A DNA stretch of 22,637 nucleotides from an uncultured Collinsella sp. (GTDB taxonomy: Bacteria; Actinomycetota; Coriobacteriia; Coriobacteriales; Coriobacteriaceae), in assembly GCA_900544725.1 (NCBI GenBank), contig UQWK01000033.1:1-22637 (forward strand), given 5' to 3'. The notes below the pieces were generated by a model. That model was not told the origin of the DNA. It did no database searches and saw only the letters and a program-made list of their open reading frames with translations. The translations under genes were made by a program, and so were the position numbers. Of this stretch, positions 1 to 7,236 are shown in pieces; position 1 is the first letter of the stretch, and each line of letters opens with the position of its first letter.

Positions 1-323
1 CGCTGCTGGCCAAGGGCCGCCTGACGGGCGTGCAGTTTGAGGCGCTCTTTACCGATGGCCTGTATTTTGAGATTGGCCGTCAGGCGATTGAGACCGCGAA
101 GGCGCTGCGTCGCGTGCTGCACGAGCGCGGCTACCAGTTCTTCTTGGAGACGCCCACCAACCAGCAGTTTGTGATTCTGCCCAACGAGGACATGGCGCGC
201 ATTCGCGAGCATGCCTCGATCGAGTACTGGGAAAAGTACGATGAGACCCACACGGTGGTGCGTTTTTGCACCAGCTGGGCCACGACGCAGGAGGACATCG
301 ACGCGTTGGCGGCTGTCCTGTAG
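1..323 (+). CDS. Low-specificity L-threonine aldolase, C-terminal part (5' end outside window)
   Basis: The reading frame is open from the window edge, with its first full codon at base 3, and ends at TAG. About 106 residues are visible. The segments GRLTGVQFEALFTDGLYFEI, SPTNQ-like TPTNQQFVILPN and the end stretch VRFCTSWATTQEDIDAL match the C-terminal small domain of the PLP-dependent threonine aldolase/beta-eliminating lyase family. That family cleaves L-threonine or L-allo-threonine to glycine and acetaldehyde in the cytosol. The lysine that binds PLP lies in the missing N-terminal part, so activity cannot be judged. A strong terminator follows at 342-384, so this is the last gene of its transcript. 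The family call is firm; the precise substrate is inferred. Confidence 0.85.
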   Translation, partial: LLAKGRLTGVQFEALFTDGLYFEIGRQAIETAKALRRVLHERGYQFFLETPTNQQFVILPNEDMARIREHASIEYWEKYDETHTVVRFCTSWATTQEDIDALAAVL

Positions 324-341
324 CCTGATGTAATGACGAGG

Positions 342-384
342 GGCCGCCTTGCGCTGGGTTTGGCGCAAGGCGGCCTTTGTTTTT
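342..384 (+). terminator. Rho-independent terminator after threonine aldolase gene
   Basis: A perfect 13-bp stem (GGCCGCCTTGCGC at 342-354 pairing with 363-375) with an 8-base loop is followed by TTTGTTTTT. It lies 18 bases after the aldolase stop codon and just before the ribosome-binding site of the acetyltransferase gene. Confidence 0.93.
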
Positions 385-398
385 AGGGAGAAGGGTTT

Positions 399-989
399 AT
401 GCCCGAGGAATCCGTGATGTCCGAGCCGACGATTCGTCTGGCGACGCCCGACGACGCGCCAGCCCTGCTTGCCATTTACGAGCCATATGTGCTCGAGACG
501 GCGATTACCTGCGAATACGAGGTGCCGAGCGTTGAGGAGTTTGCCGGGCGCATCGAGCGTACGCTCAAGCGCTATCCGTATCTGGTGATGGAGCTCGACG
601 GGCGCCCAGTGGGTTATGCCTATGTGAGCGCGCTTAACAGCCGCGAGGCCTATGACTGGTCGGTCGAGACGTCGATCTACCTGGCACGCGATGTGCGCCA
701 TGGCGGGCTGGGCCGCAAGCTGCACGAGGCGCTCAAGCAATGCCTGGTCGCGATGGGCATTACCAACATGTGCGCGCTCATTGCCGTGCCGCACGATAAG
801 GACGACGAATACCTGACGCACAACAGCCAGGATTTCCATGCCCATATGGGCTATCGCCTGGTGGGCGCCTTCGACCGCTGCGCGCAAAAGTTCGGCCGCT
901 GGTATGACATGTGCTGGATGGAGCTGGTCCTGGCCGAGCGCACACCCAACCAACCCAAACCAACCTGGTTCCCCGACCTCCTCGCCTAA
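399..989 (+). CDS. GNAT N-acetyltransferase, phosphinothricin acetyltransferase (Pat/MddA)-like
   Basis: A 196-residue single-domain GNAT protein. It begins with the pattern IRLATPDDAPALLAIYEPYV, and the core WSVETSIYLARDVRHGGLGRKLHEAL holds the acetyl-CoA pyrophosphate-binding loop (R-x-x-G-x-G/A type, here RHGGLGRKL). The central VSALNSREAYDWSVETSIY is typical of the phosphinothricin/methionine-sulfone acetyltransferase subfamily, which acetylates small amines with acetyl-CoA in the cytosol. The length is slightly above the usual 165-180 because of a short C-terminal tail (TPNQPKPTWFPDLLA). Two starts are possible: ATG 399 (AGGGAG eight bases upstream) or ATG 417 (GAGGA seven bases upstream), which would give 190 residues. 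The gene is monocistronic, and its TAA overlaps the left arm of a palindrome shared with the convergent gntR gene. The real substrate is unknown. Confidence 0.85.
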   Translation: MPEESVMSEPTIRLATPDDAPALLAIYEPYVLETAITCEYEVPSVEEFAGRIERTLKRYPYLVMELDGRPVGYAYVSALNSREAYDWSVETSIYLARDVRHGGLGRKLHEALKQCLVAMGITNMCALIAVPHDKDDEYLTHNSQDFHAHMGYRLVGAFDRCAQKFGRWYDMCWMELVLAERTPNQPKPTWFPDLLA

Positions 990-1029
990 AACCACCACAT
1001 TGGGGACAGTGCACCTTTGTGGTGGTTTT
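988..1029. repeat. REP-like palindrome, probably a bidirectional terminator
   Basis: AAAACCACCACA (988-999) and TGTGGTGGTTTT (1018-1029) form a perfect 12-bp inverted repeat around an 18-base centre containing GGGGACAG. It sits between two convergent genes and ends in T tracts on both strands, so it can terminate both. A closely related copy lies at 20845-20883, which shows it is a dispersed element rather than a one-off terminator. Confidence 0.85.
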
Positions 1030-1037
1030 GGTGTTGG

Positions 1038-1760
1038 TTAGCCGATGGGTTCGGTGTATTTGGCTCGGTCGGTTCGTTGGATGCGCTTGGAGACGTGGAG
1101 CGGGCGGCCGTCGGTGTCGTAGACGTAGTCGGTGATAAGGATCAGCGCCTGACCGCGCTCAACGTTGAGCAGGAATGCCTCGTTTTGCGAGGCATAGCAC
1201 ACCTCAAAGGTCTTGTGGCCCTGGGCCGGCGCGCGATGAAACTCCTGGCGTAGTGTGGCGTAGAGCGACCCGTTGATGTCGCGGTCGATGAGCGACCCAA
1301 AGCTCGGCGGCAGATACGTGGTCTCCAAGCATAGCGGCACATCGTCCAGATAGCGCAGGCGGACGAGCTTGACGAGCTTGCTGCCCACGGCGGCGTCGAA
1401 GAACTTGGCCACGCTGCCGGCTGCCTTGGCAAAGCCCGAGTCCACCGTGCGCGTAGTAGGCTTCATGCCCTGACCCTCGACCTGCTTGGTATAGCTCGAG
1501 AACACCAGGTTGTTCTCGTGCACCTCAGGCGTATCGGCCACAAAGGCGCCGCGTCCGCGTTCGGTGTGCACCAGGCCCTCATCCACCAGTACCTTAAGCG
1601 CGTGGCGCACGGTGCTGCGCGACAGACCCGATTCGTCCATGAGCTCCATCTCGGACGGCAGCTTGTCTCCGCGCGCATAGGTGCCGGCGGCGATGCGGTC
1701 GCGAAGCGTACCCGCCAGGCGCTCGTATTGGGCCAAGTTCTTTTTCGACGAAGTGCTCAT
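1038..1760 (-). CDS. GntR-family (HutC/UTRA) transcriptional regulator, GntR1
   Basis: A 240-residue regulator with an N-terminal winged helix (about residues 8-78: YERLAGTLRDRIAAGTY, PSEMELMDESGLSRSTVRHA, HTERGRGAFVA) and a C-terminal UTRA ligand domain (about 95-235). UTRA domains bind small effectors, often sugar phosphates, and relieve repression. The gene diverges from SIS1 across a 206-base region with several TGTAT-type repeats, so it probably represses SIS1 and itself. One repeat lies only 8 bases upstream of its start codon. The ribosome-binding site is weak (AGGTTGAT). It is clearly more distant from the other two GntR proteins of this window than they are from each other, and its operator differs accordingly. 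The effector, perhaps a fructosamine phosphate, is inferred. Confidence 0.92.
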   Translation of the reverse strand: MSTSSKKNLAQYERLAGTLRDRIAAGTYARGDKLPSEMELMDESGLSRSTVRHALKVLVDEGLVHTERGRGAFVADTPEVHENNLVFSSYTKQVEGQGMKPTTRTVDSGFAKAAGSVAKFFDAAVGSKLVKLVRLRYLDDVPLCLETTYLPPSFGSLIDRDINGSLYATLRQEFHRAPAQGHKTFEVCYASQNEAFLLNVERGQALILITDYVYDTDGRPLHVSKRIQRTDRAKYTEPIG

Positions 1761-1767
1761 GCGATCA

Positions 1768-1927
1768 ACCTGTATCTAACCTGTATGCTTTCCGAATCAA
1801 GCATGTATCCAACATGACAACAAAACCGCTGGTAATTGATTGCTGAGAATCACGCCAGCAAAATTTCTAAGACAAATATAGCATACAACTAGTCGACATC
1901 GCCAAAACATGTATGTAACTTGTATGC
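1768..1927. promoter_or_regulatory. Divergent control region with TGTAT-type operator repeats (GntR1)
   Basis: Two 21-base sites, at 1768-1788 and 1907-1927, match at 18 of 21 positions. Each holds two TGTAT words 11 bases apart, separated by a conserved TAAC, and ends in TGTATGC. Between them lie a perfect inverted repeat CATGT-ATCCA-ACATG (1802-1816) and GCATACAA (1881-1888), the exact complement of TTGTATGC at 1920-1927. One outer site sits next to each of the divergent genes. This fits autoregulation by GntR1 together with control of SIS1; binding is inferred. Confidence 0.7.
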
Positions 1928-1966
1928 CTGTGATGAGCATCAAACGAGAAGAAAGGCTGATGCACG

Positions 1967-2959
1967 ATGACTACTCAGGAACAGGTTAAGGACGTCGTAT
2001 CCCAGGTTTTGGCTGACAAGGCAGACAAGGGCGGCATCAAGCGCGTCGTGTGGATCGGCGCCGGCGGATCCAACGGCGGCAACTATCCTGCCCAGTACTT
2101 TATGGAGCACGAGGCCACGCAGGTCGTGAGCTCCAGCTACACCAGCAACGAGTTCGTGCACGCCACCCCGGCCTACGTCAACGAGAACACCCTGGCCGTC
2201 GTCGTGTCCATGCGCGGCACCAAGGAGACCATCGTCGCCGCCCAGGTCGCCAAGGATCACGACGCCAGCACCATCGCCATCTACGTTGACGAGTCCGGCC
2301 TCACCGAGGTCTGCGACTACAAGATTCAATACGACAGCCTGGCCGTCGACGAGTCCTGCATGGGCCGCACCAACTCCGCCGTCGTGACCATGATCGCCAT
2401 GGAGCTCACGCAGCAGACCGAGGGCTACGCCGAGTACGAGACCGCCATGGCCGCCTTCGACCTGGTCGATCCCATCTATCGCAAGGCCGTCGAGTACACC
2501 ACGCCGCTGGCCGCCAAATGGGCCGAGCAGAACGCCGACAAACCCTGCATCAACGTGATGGCTCAGGGTCCGCTCTTTGGTGCCGCCTATGTCTTTAGCA
2601 TCTGCAACGTTCAGGAGATGCTGCAGATCGACTCCTGCACCATCAACACCTGCGACTTCTTCCACGGTCCCTTCGAGATCCTGGACAAGCGCACCTCGCT
2701 GTTCCAGCTCATCAGCGTCGGCCGCAGCCGCTGCAACGACGAGCGCGGCATTCGCTTCGTCAACCAGTACGGTGGCGAGCGCGTCTATCAGCTCGACGCC
2801 AAGGAGCTCGGCCTCAACGACATCAAGGACAGCGTGAGCGAGTACTTCAACCACCTGATCTTCGCCCCGATCCTCAACAACGTCTACATGCGTGCGCTTT
2901 CCGCCGTCACCCACAAGGATTACATGACGCGCCGCTACATGTGGAAGCTCGATTACTAG
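1967..2959 (+). CDS. SIS-domain protein SIS1, fructosamine-6-phosphate deglycase-like (FrlB/GfrF type)
   Basis: A 330-residue two-SIS-domain protein. The phosphosugar loops are GAGGSNGG (31-38) and SMRGTKET (81-88), and it ends RRYMWKLDY, like the RRYYGGLVEY end of E. coli FrlB. This family cleaves 6-phosphorylated Amadori products (for example fructoselysine-6-phosphate) into glucose-6-phosphate and the amine in the cytosol. It is a close paralogue of SIS2 (shared NEF, QQTEGY, HGPFE and RRYMWKL). The usual SGE-x-x-HGP catalytic motif reads CDFFHGP here, with Asp230 where Glu is expected, so activity or substrate may differ. The start ATG has GAAAGG ten bases upstream; a nearby ATG at 1960 is out of frame. 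It diverges from GntR1. Family is sure; reaction is inferred. Confidence 0.85.
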   Translation: MTTQEQVKDVVSQVLADKADKGGIKRVVWIGAGGSNGGNYPAQYFMEHEATQVVSSSYTSNEFVHATPAYVNENTLAVVVSMRGTKETIVAAQVAKDHDASTIAIYVDESGLTEVCDYKIQYDSLAVDESCMGRTNSAVVTMIAMELTQQTEGYAEYETAMAAFDLVDPIYRKAVEYTTPLAAKWAEQNADKPCINVMAQGPLFGAAYVFSICNVQEMLQIDSCTINTCDFFHGPFEILDKRTSLFQLISVGRSRCNDERGIRFVNQYGGERVYQLDAKELGLNDIKDSVSEYFNHLIFAPILNNVYMRALSAVTHKDYMTRRYMWKLDY

Positions 2960-2994
2960 GGGATAGAGCAACCTGACAGCTCGATGTCCCCATA

Positions 2995-3060
2995 AGTTGC
3001 GGTGGAATAGTTCCTGTTGGAGGCTTGAACCCTCTATTTAGGAACTATTTCACCGCAACT
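2995..3060. repeat. Long imperfect palindrome (21-bp arms) after SIS1
   Basis: The arms at 2995-3015 and 3040-3060 (AGTTGCGG...AGTTCCT and its complement) match at 20 of 21 positions around a 24-base centre that can itself form a GAGG/CCTC tip. It follows a weaker GGGGA...TCCCC hairpin (2959-2990) just after the SIS1 stop. No T run follows, so it is more like a REP/MITE-type element than a classical terminator, though it would fold strongly in RNA. Confidence 0.75.
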
Positions 3061-3110
3061 GCGCTTGCAAAAGCGGCTCCCGTTCGCCGAATTGTGTCTT
3101 GATAAATGTA

Positions 3111-3126
3111 TATAACGACTATAACG
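3111..3126 (+). promoter_or_regulatory. TATAACG-type operator upstream of the EamA gene (GntR2 site 1)
   Basis: TATAACGACTATAACG holds two TATAACG words nine bases apart. It matches 14 of 16 positions with the site before the PTS operon (4400-4415) and 12 of 16 with a site before gntR2 (10355-10370, opposite strand). It lies about 40 bases before the EamA start codon. Sharing by three promoters points to one regulator, most simply GntR2. Confidence 0.65.
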
Positions 3127-3166
3127 TAGTATGAAACATATTAGTAACAAAGCCAGGGAGGCTACG

Positions 3167-4249
3167 TTGAAGAGAAGCAATCTGGGCTATGTGCTGGTGC
3201 TGATCGCCGCGCTTATGTGGGGCACCATCGGAATCTACGTCAACGGCATCTCGGCCATGGGCATTACGTCCCAAAGCATGGCGGCCTTCCGTCTGCTGGT
3301 CGGCGCTCTTATCCTGGCGCCCGTGCTGGCGTTTATGGGTTGCCGCCCGGGCGAGGGGACCACGACGGCCCCGGGTCCGCTGGCCCTGTTCAAGGCGAGC
3401 CCCAAAGAGCTCATCCCCTGCGCGCTCGTCGGCATCATCGGCCTTGCCACCGCCAACACACTCTATTACGAGTGCATGCGCGAGGTGGGCATGTCCACGG
3501 CGTCGGTTTTGCTCTACACCTCGCCGGTCTTTGGCTGCATCCTGGGCCGCATGCTCTATAAAGAGCGGGTCACTTCGGTCAAGCTCGTGGCCATCGCCTG
3601 TAACATCCTGGGCTGCGTGCTCGCGGTGACAAACGGCGATCTGTCCGGTTTCCATTTCTCGGTTTGAGGCGTCACCTCGGGCGTCGTCGCCGGATTGTGC
3701 GGCGCGCTGCTGGCGGTGTTCAGCCGCATAGCGACCAAAACCGTGCACCCGCTGGCCGTCACCTTTTGGGGCTTCGTCTTTGGCGGCGCGGTTATGGCCG
3801 CCATTACGGCACCGTGGCCCGATATGGCGGCTGCCATGTCGCCGCAGCTTATCCTGCTGTTCGCGGGCTTTGGCCTGATCCCCACGGCCGTCGCCTACAT
3901 CCTGTATATGCAGGGTCTATCCATGGGGCTCGAGACGTCCAAGGTCCCCGTCGTGATGTCGTTCGAGACGGTGGTCACCGTGCTGCTGGGCATTGGCATC
4001 TATGCCGAGTCCGCCGGCGCAATCAAGGTTCTGGGCATCGTGTTGGTGCTCACGTCCATCCTGATCATGAACACCGACTTCTCCAAGCTGCGCAACGGCG
4101 TCATTGTGAAACGTATTGTCGAGAGCATGACCTTTAAGCCCAACGCGTGGTGGACCGAGAAATCGCAGGACATGGACCTGTTCAAGGAGCGCACGGGCAT
4201 CGCTCTGGAGCCCACCGTTCAGGAAAGCCCCTGGTACTTCGTTCGATAG
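3167..4249 (+). pseudogene. EamA/DMT-family transporter interrupted by an in-frame TGA
   Basis: One continuous frame encodes a two-EamA-repeat transporter of about 360 codons, but codon 167 (3665-3667) is TGA. The sequence reads smoothly across it (DLSGFHFSV-stop-GVTSGVVAGLCGALLAVFSR), and one base change would give TGG (Trp). The best start is TTG 3167, five bases after AGGGAGG, giving LKRSNLGYVLVLIAALMWGT; ATG 3131 has no good ribosome-binding site and lies close to the operator. The N half has about five membrane segments and the C half five more. The C-terminus carries an unusual hydrophilic tail ending ESPWYFVR. No ribosome-binding site serves the second half. The transporter would act in the cytoplasmic membrane; its cargo is unknown. 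It sits between SIS1 and the PTS and shares the PTS operator motif. It may be a recent nonsense mutation, a sequence error, or readthrough. Confidence 0.85.
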
Positions 4250-4396
4250 GGGGCGTGGTATAGCGCCTGAGCTGCGGTTTTCAGTCAGTGCCGGCCTACC
4301 CCGCGCCAACGTTTCGAGTACGTTAAACCCGTCAACGGTCGATTTTCACCCGCGAACGGTCTTTATACTAATTAGCAATATAAGCAACGTATAAGA

Positions 4397-4415
4397 CGTT
4401 ATAATGACCATAACG
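4397..4415 (+). promoter_or_regulatory. Operator/promoter of the PTS operon (GntR2 site 2)
   Basis: CGTTAT-AATGACC-ATAACG is a perfect inverted repeat with 6-base arms. It contains TATAATGACCATAACG (4400-4415), which matches the EamA-gene site at 14 of 16 positions. TATAAT at 4400-4405 could be the -10 box, so a bound repressor would block transcription. AACGGTC occurs twice 21 bases apart further upstream (4334 and 4355), with unknown meaning. Confidence 0.65.
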
Positions 4416-4431
4416 AAAAGGAGGAGGCAAG

Positions 4432-5358
4432 ATGAATCAGATCATTCTCGCATCTCATGGCGGCCTGGCCGCAGGCGCCAAAGACACGCTCGAGATGGTT
4501 CTCGGCGACGTGTCGAACGTCCACGTCGTGTCGCTTGCTCGTGACGACAAGGAGCCCATCACCAACAAGGTGGACGCCATGATCGCCACGTTCAACGCGG
4601 ACGACACCGTCTATGTGCTAACCGATATGCTCGGTAGCTCGGTCAACAACAACATGGTCGAGCTTTCCAAGAATGGCACGGCATTCACGGTCATCAGCGG
4701 TTTCAACATTCCGCTGGCGCTCACGCTCGCTATGAGCCCCGCCCCCATCAAGGGTGCCGAGCTCGCGGCCCTCATCAACGAGGCCCGCACCGGTCTGACC
4801 AACCCCAACGCCCCGGTCGAGGTTGCTCCCGCAGCTCCCGCCAAGAAGGCAAAGGCCGCCCGTCACAACGCCGGTCCCGCCAAGATCGTCCTCGCGCGTC
4901 TTGACTACCGTCTGCTGCATGGCCAGGTCGTCTTTACCTGGACCACCAAGGTTCAGGCCGAGCGCATCATCGTCGTCGACAACGCTGCCGCCAACGATGA
5001 CATCAAGAAGGGCGCTCTTAAGCTGGCCAAGCCCCAGGGCGTGCGCCTGAACGTCTTCACCGTCGAGCGTGCCCTCGCCAAGATGGACAAGCTCAACACC
5101 CTTGGCGAGCGCGTCATGTTCATCTTTGGCAACACCGCCGAGATGCTGCAGTTCTGCCAGGGCTACAAGCTCGATGCCATCAACCTGGGCGCCACCGCCA
5201 ACCACGACGGTGCCGATCAGATCGGCGGCAAGGACAGCTCCGTCTTCTTCGACGCCAACCAGAAGGCCGACGTCAACCAGCTGCTCGACATGGGCATCAA
5301 GCTCTACGTTCAGCAGACCCCCACGTATCAGAGCGTCGACATCGACGCCAAGCTGTAA
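4432..5358 (+). CDS. PTS mannose-family fused EIIAB component
   Basis: A 308-residue fusion. EIIA (about 1-125) starts with IILASHGGLAAGAKDTLEM, where His9 is the residue phosphorylated by HPr. A linker rich in Ala, Pro and Lys (about 126-148) leads to EIIB (about 149-308) with LARLDYRLLHGQVVFTW, where His163 takes the phosphate and passes it to the sugar. The protein works on the cytosolic face with the EIIC and EIID genes that follow. The order EIIAB-EIIC-EIID is standard for this family; the fused EIIA and EIIB resemble ManX rather than the split GfrA/GfrB of Salmonella. The start has a strong AAGGAGGAGG. General EI and HPr are not in the window. The family is certain. The substrate is inferred from the SIS neighbours to be an Amadori compound such as fructoselysine or glucoselysine, with hexosamine or another sugar as alternatives. 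Confidence 0.95.
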   Translation: MNQIILASHGGLAAGAKDTLEMVLGDVSNVHVVSLARDDKEPITNKVDAMIATFNADDTVYVLTDMLGSSVNNNMVELSKNGTAFTVISGFNIPLALTLAMSPAPIKGAELAALINEARTGLTNPNAPVEVAPAAPAKKAKAARHNAGPAKIVLARLDYRLLHGQVVFTWTTKVQAERIIVVDNAAANDDIKKGALKLAKPQGVRLNVFTVERALAKMDKLNTLGERVMFIFGNTAEMLQFCQGYKLDAINLGATANHDGADQIGGKDSSVFFDANQKADVNQLLDMGIKLYVQQTPTYQSVDIDAKL

Positions 5359-5394
5359 TCAACCAGGCTTTTGCCTGACTGAAAGGAGAAGGGT

Positions 5395-6189
5395 ATGAAT
5401 ACGTTCATCAGTGCGGTGCTCGTCGGCCTCGTCGGCGTGTTCTGCATGTGGGACTCCCGCCTGCTCGGTCGTCTTAACTTCGAGCAGCCCCTCGTTGGCG
5501 CTACGATCGTCGGTCTGCTGCTGGGCGATGTGCCCACCGGCCTTGCCGTCGGTGCTGCCGTCGAGCTCGTTTCCATGGGCCTCGTGTCGGTCGGCGCTGC
5601 CGTTCCGCCCGATATGGTTCTGGGCGGCATCGTGGCTTCCGCCTTTGCTTGCCTGACCGGCGCTTCCGCCGAGACCGCCATGACGATCGCCATCCCGGTC
5701 GCCGTCCTGGGTCAGCTCCTCGGCATCGTCTTCCGTTCCATCATCGCCGCCCTCACCCATGTGGCCGATAGCGCGATCGATAACGGCAAGTTCAAGACCG
5801 CCTACCGTATGCACATCTGCGCCGGCTCCGGTCTGTACGCCATCATGTACTTCCTGCCGATCTTCCTGGCCGTCTTTGTCGGTACCGACCTGGTCCAGGC
5901 CATCGTCAACATGGTTCCCGAGTGGCTGTCCACTGGTCTGAACGTCTCGACCAAGATCATGACCGCCTACGGCTTGGCCCTGTTGCTCACCATGATGATC
6001 AAGAAGGGCATGACCCCGTTCCTGTTCATCGGTTTCCTGCTCGCCGCTTACCTCAACCTGTCCGTCATCGCGGTCGCTCTGATCGGTGTGTGCCTGGCTA
6101 TCGTCTTCATGGGCTTCAAGTTCAACGGTTCCCATGCAGCCGCCGGTGTCGATTCCGACTACGATCCGCTCGAAGACGACGAAGACTAA
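5395..6189 (+). CDS. PTS mannose-family EIIC membrane component
   Basis: A 264-residue hydrophobic protein with the EIIC signature (GRLNFEQPLVGATIVGLLLGD, then GLAVGAAVELVSMGLVSVGAAVPPD). This protein forms part of the membrane channel and substrate site together with EIID. About seven to eight membrane segments are visible. The C-terminus is strongly acidic (DSDYDPLEDDED). The start ATG follows AAAGGAGAAGGG, 36 bases after the EIIAB stop, so the genes are one transcript. Strong use of GCC, ATC, CTG and AAG codons suggests good expression. Confidence 0.95.
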   Translation: MNTFISAVLVGLVGVFCMWDSRLLGRLNFEQPLVGATIVGLLLGDVPTGLAVGAAVELVSMGLVSVGAAVPPDMVLGGIVASAFACLTGASAETAMTIAIPVAVLGQLLGIVFRSIIAALTHVADSAIDNGKFKTAYRMHICAGSGLYAIMYFLPIFLAVFVGTDLVQAIVNMVPEWLSTGLNVSTKIMTAYGLALLLTMMIKKGMTPFLFIGFLLAAYLNLSVIAVALIGVCLAIVFMGFKFNGSHAAAGVDSDYDPLEDDED

Positions 6190-6202
6190 GGAGGAACACA
6201 CT

Positions 6203-7036
6203 ATGGCAACCGCAACCAAGGACGTGTCCCTGAACAAGAAGGTCAGCCAGTTCTTCTGGCGCTCCTGGGCCATCCAAGCCTCTTGGAACTACGAGCGTCA
6301 GATGAACATGGGCTTCCTCTACGGCATGGTTCCCACGCTCGACCGCCTCTATCCGGATGAGTCCGACCCCAAGCAGCTCGCTGCTAAGAAAGAGGCTTAC
6401 CACCGTCACATGGCGTTCTACAACTGCACCCCGCAGACGAGCGCTTTCATCCTAGGCCTCGCCGCCTCCATGGAGGAGGAGTACGCCAAGGATCCCGAGA
6501 ACTTCGACCCCGATTCGATCAACGCGGTCAAGACCTCCCTCATGGGCCCGCTTTCCGGTATCGGTGACTCCTTCTTCCAGGGCACCATCCGCGTCATCGC
6601 CTTTGGCCTGGGCGTGCAGCTGGCTCAGCAGGGCTCCATCATGGGCCCGATTCTGGCCATGCTCATCTCCATCGTTCCCTCCGTGCTGATCACTTGGTTC
6701 GCCGCCAAGATGGGCTATCAGGGCGGTCACCAGTACCTGAGCAAGCTCCAGGGCGGTGACCTCATGGAGAAGCTCATGTATGTCTGCGGCATCGTGGGTC
6801 TTATGTCCGTGGGCGGCATGATCGCTACGCTGATCGGCGCCACCACCCCGCTGCAGTTCGCTGACGGCACCGTCGTGATCCAGGACATCCTGGACGGCAT
6901 GATGCCCCAGATGATCTCCCTCGGCCTCACCGGCCTTATGTATGCGCTCATCAAGAAGAACGTCAACACCGGTTGGCTTCTCGTGATCGCCATCGTGGGC
7001 GGCATCGCCCTCTCCGCGGCCGGCATCCTGGCCTAG
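6203..7036 (+). CDS. PTS mannose-family EIID membrane component
   Basis: A 277-residue protein starting MATATKDVSLNKKVSQFFWR. ATG 6203 is chosen because AAGGAGGAACACACT lies directly upstream; longer in-frame starts would run into the EIIC gene. Family marks are RSWAIQASWNYERQMNMGF, MEEEYAKDPENF, and SLMGPLSGIGDSFFQGTIRV, followed by C-terminal membrane segments. EIID pairs with EIIC in the membrane to translocate the sugar. The gene is 13 bases after EIIC. It is followed by a hairpin at 7073-7103 that could reduce transcription into SIS2. Confidence 0.95.
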   Translation: MATATKDVSLNKKVSQFFWRSWAIQASWNYERQMNMGFLYGMVPTLDRLYPDESDPKQLAAKKEAYHRHMAFYNCTPQTSAFILGLAASMEEEYAKDPENFDPDSINAVKTSLMGPLSGIGDSFFQGTIRVIAFGLGVQLAQQGSIMGPILAMLISIVPSVLITWFAAKMGYQGGHQYLSKLQGGDLMEKLMYVCGIVGLMSVGGMIATLIGATTPLQFADGTVVIQDILDGMMPQMISLGLTGLMYALIKKNVNTGWLLVIAIVGGIALSAAGILA

Positions 7037-7072
7037 TCGCGACCCCAAGCGTCTAACCGCTTTCCCCTGGGG

Positions 7073-7103
7073 ACCTGCCTGGGCCCCATACCCCCAGGCA
7101 GGT
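7073..7103 (+). terminator. Hairpin after EIID, possible partial terminator
   Basis: ACCTGCCTGGG (7073-7083) and CCCAGGCAGGT (7093-7103) form a perfect 11-bp stem with a 9-base loop. Only three T residues follow, so termination may be partial or act as a 3' stabiliser that sets PTS and SIS2 levels apart. Confidence 0.6.
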
Positions 7104-7116
7104 TTCCATCCCTAAC

Positions 7117-7144
7117 GTGACAAAGGGACAGTCCCTCATGTCAC
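7117..7144. repeat. GGGACAGTCCC palindrome between EIID and SIS2
   Basis: GTGACA...GGGAC-A-GTCCC...TGTCAC forms a short two-step hairpin belonging to the GGGACAG word family found in other gaps of this window. A further small hairpin, GGACCG-6-CGGTCC, lies at 7154-7171. These fill the 200-base gap before SIS2, in which I see no gene. Confidence 0.5.
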
Positions 7145-7236
7145 ATCCTCAGCGGACCGGCGACTCGGTCCTAACCTCAGTAACCCTGCGAGCGCCCGGC
7201 AATGTGGCGCCGCAAAAATTGAAAGGAATGTGTCAG

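Noticed and set aside
3665..3720. Selenocysteine insertion at the TGA of the EamA gene
   Set aside because: No convincing hairpin of the bacterial SECIS type lies just after the TGA, and this family is not known to use selenocysteine; Trp is the natural residue by one base change.
3695..4249. Second half of the EamA gene as an independent gene starting at TTG
   Set aside because: There is no ribosome-binding site, and the frame continues unbroken from the first half apart from the TGA.
7117..7236. Longer N-terminus for SIS2 starting at GTG 7117
   Set aside because: The extension runs through palindromes, has no family similarity, and a good ribosome-binding site serves ATG 7237.
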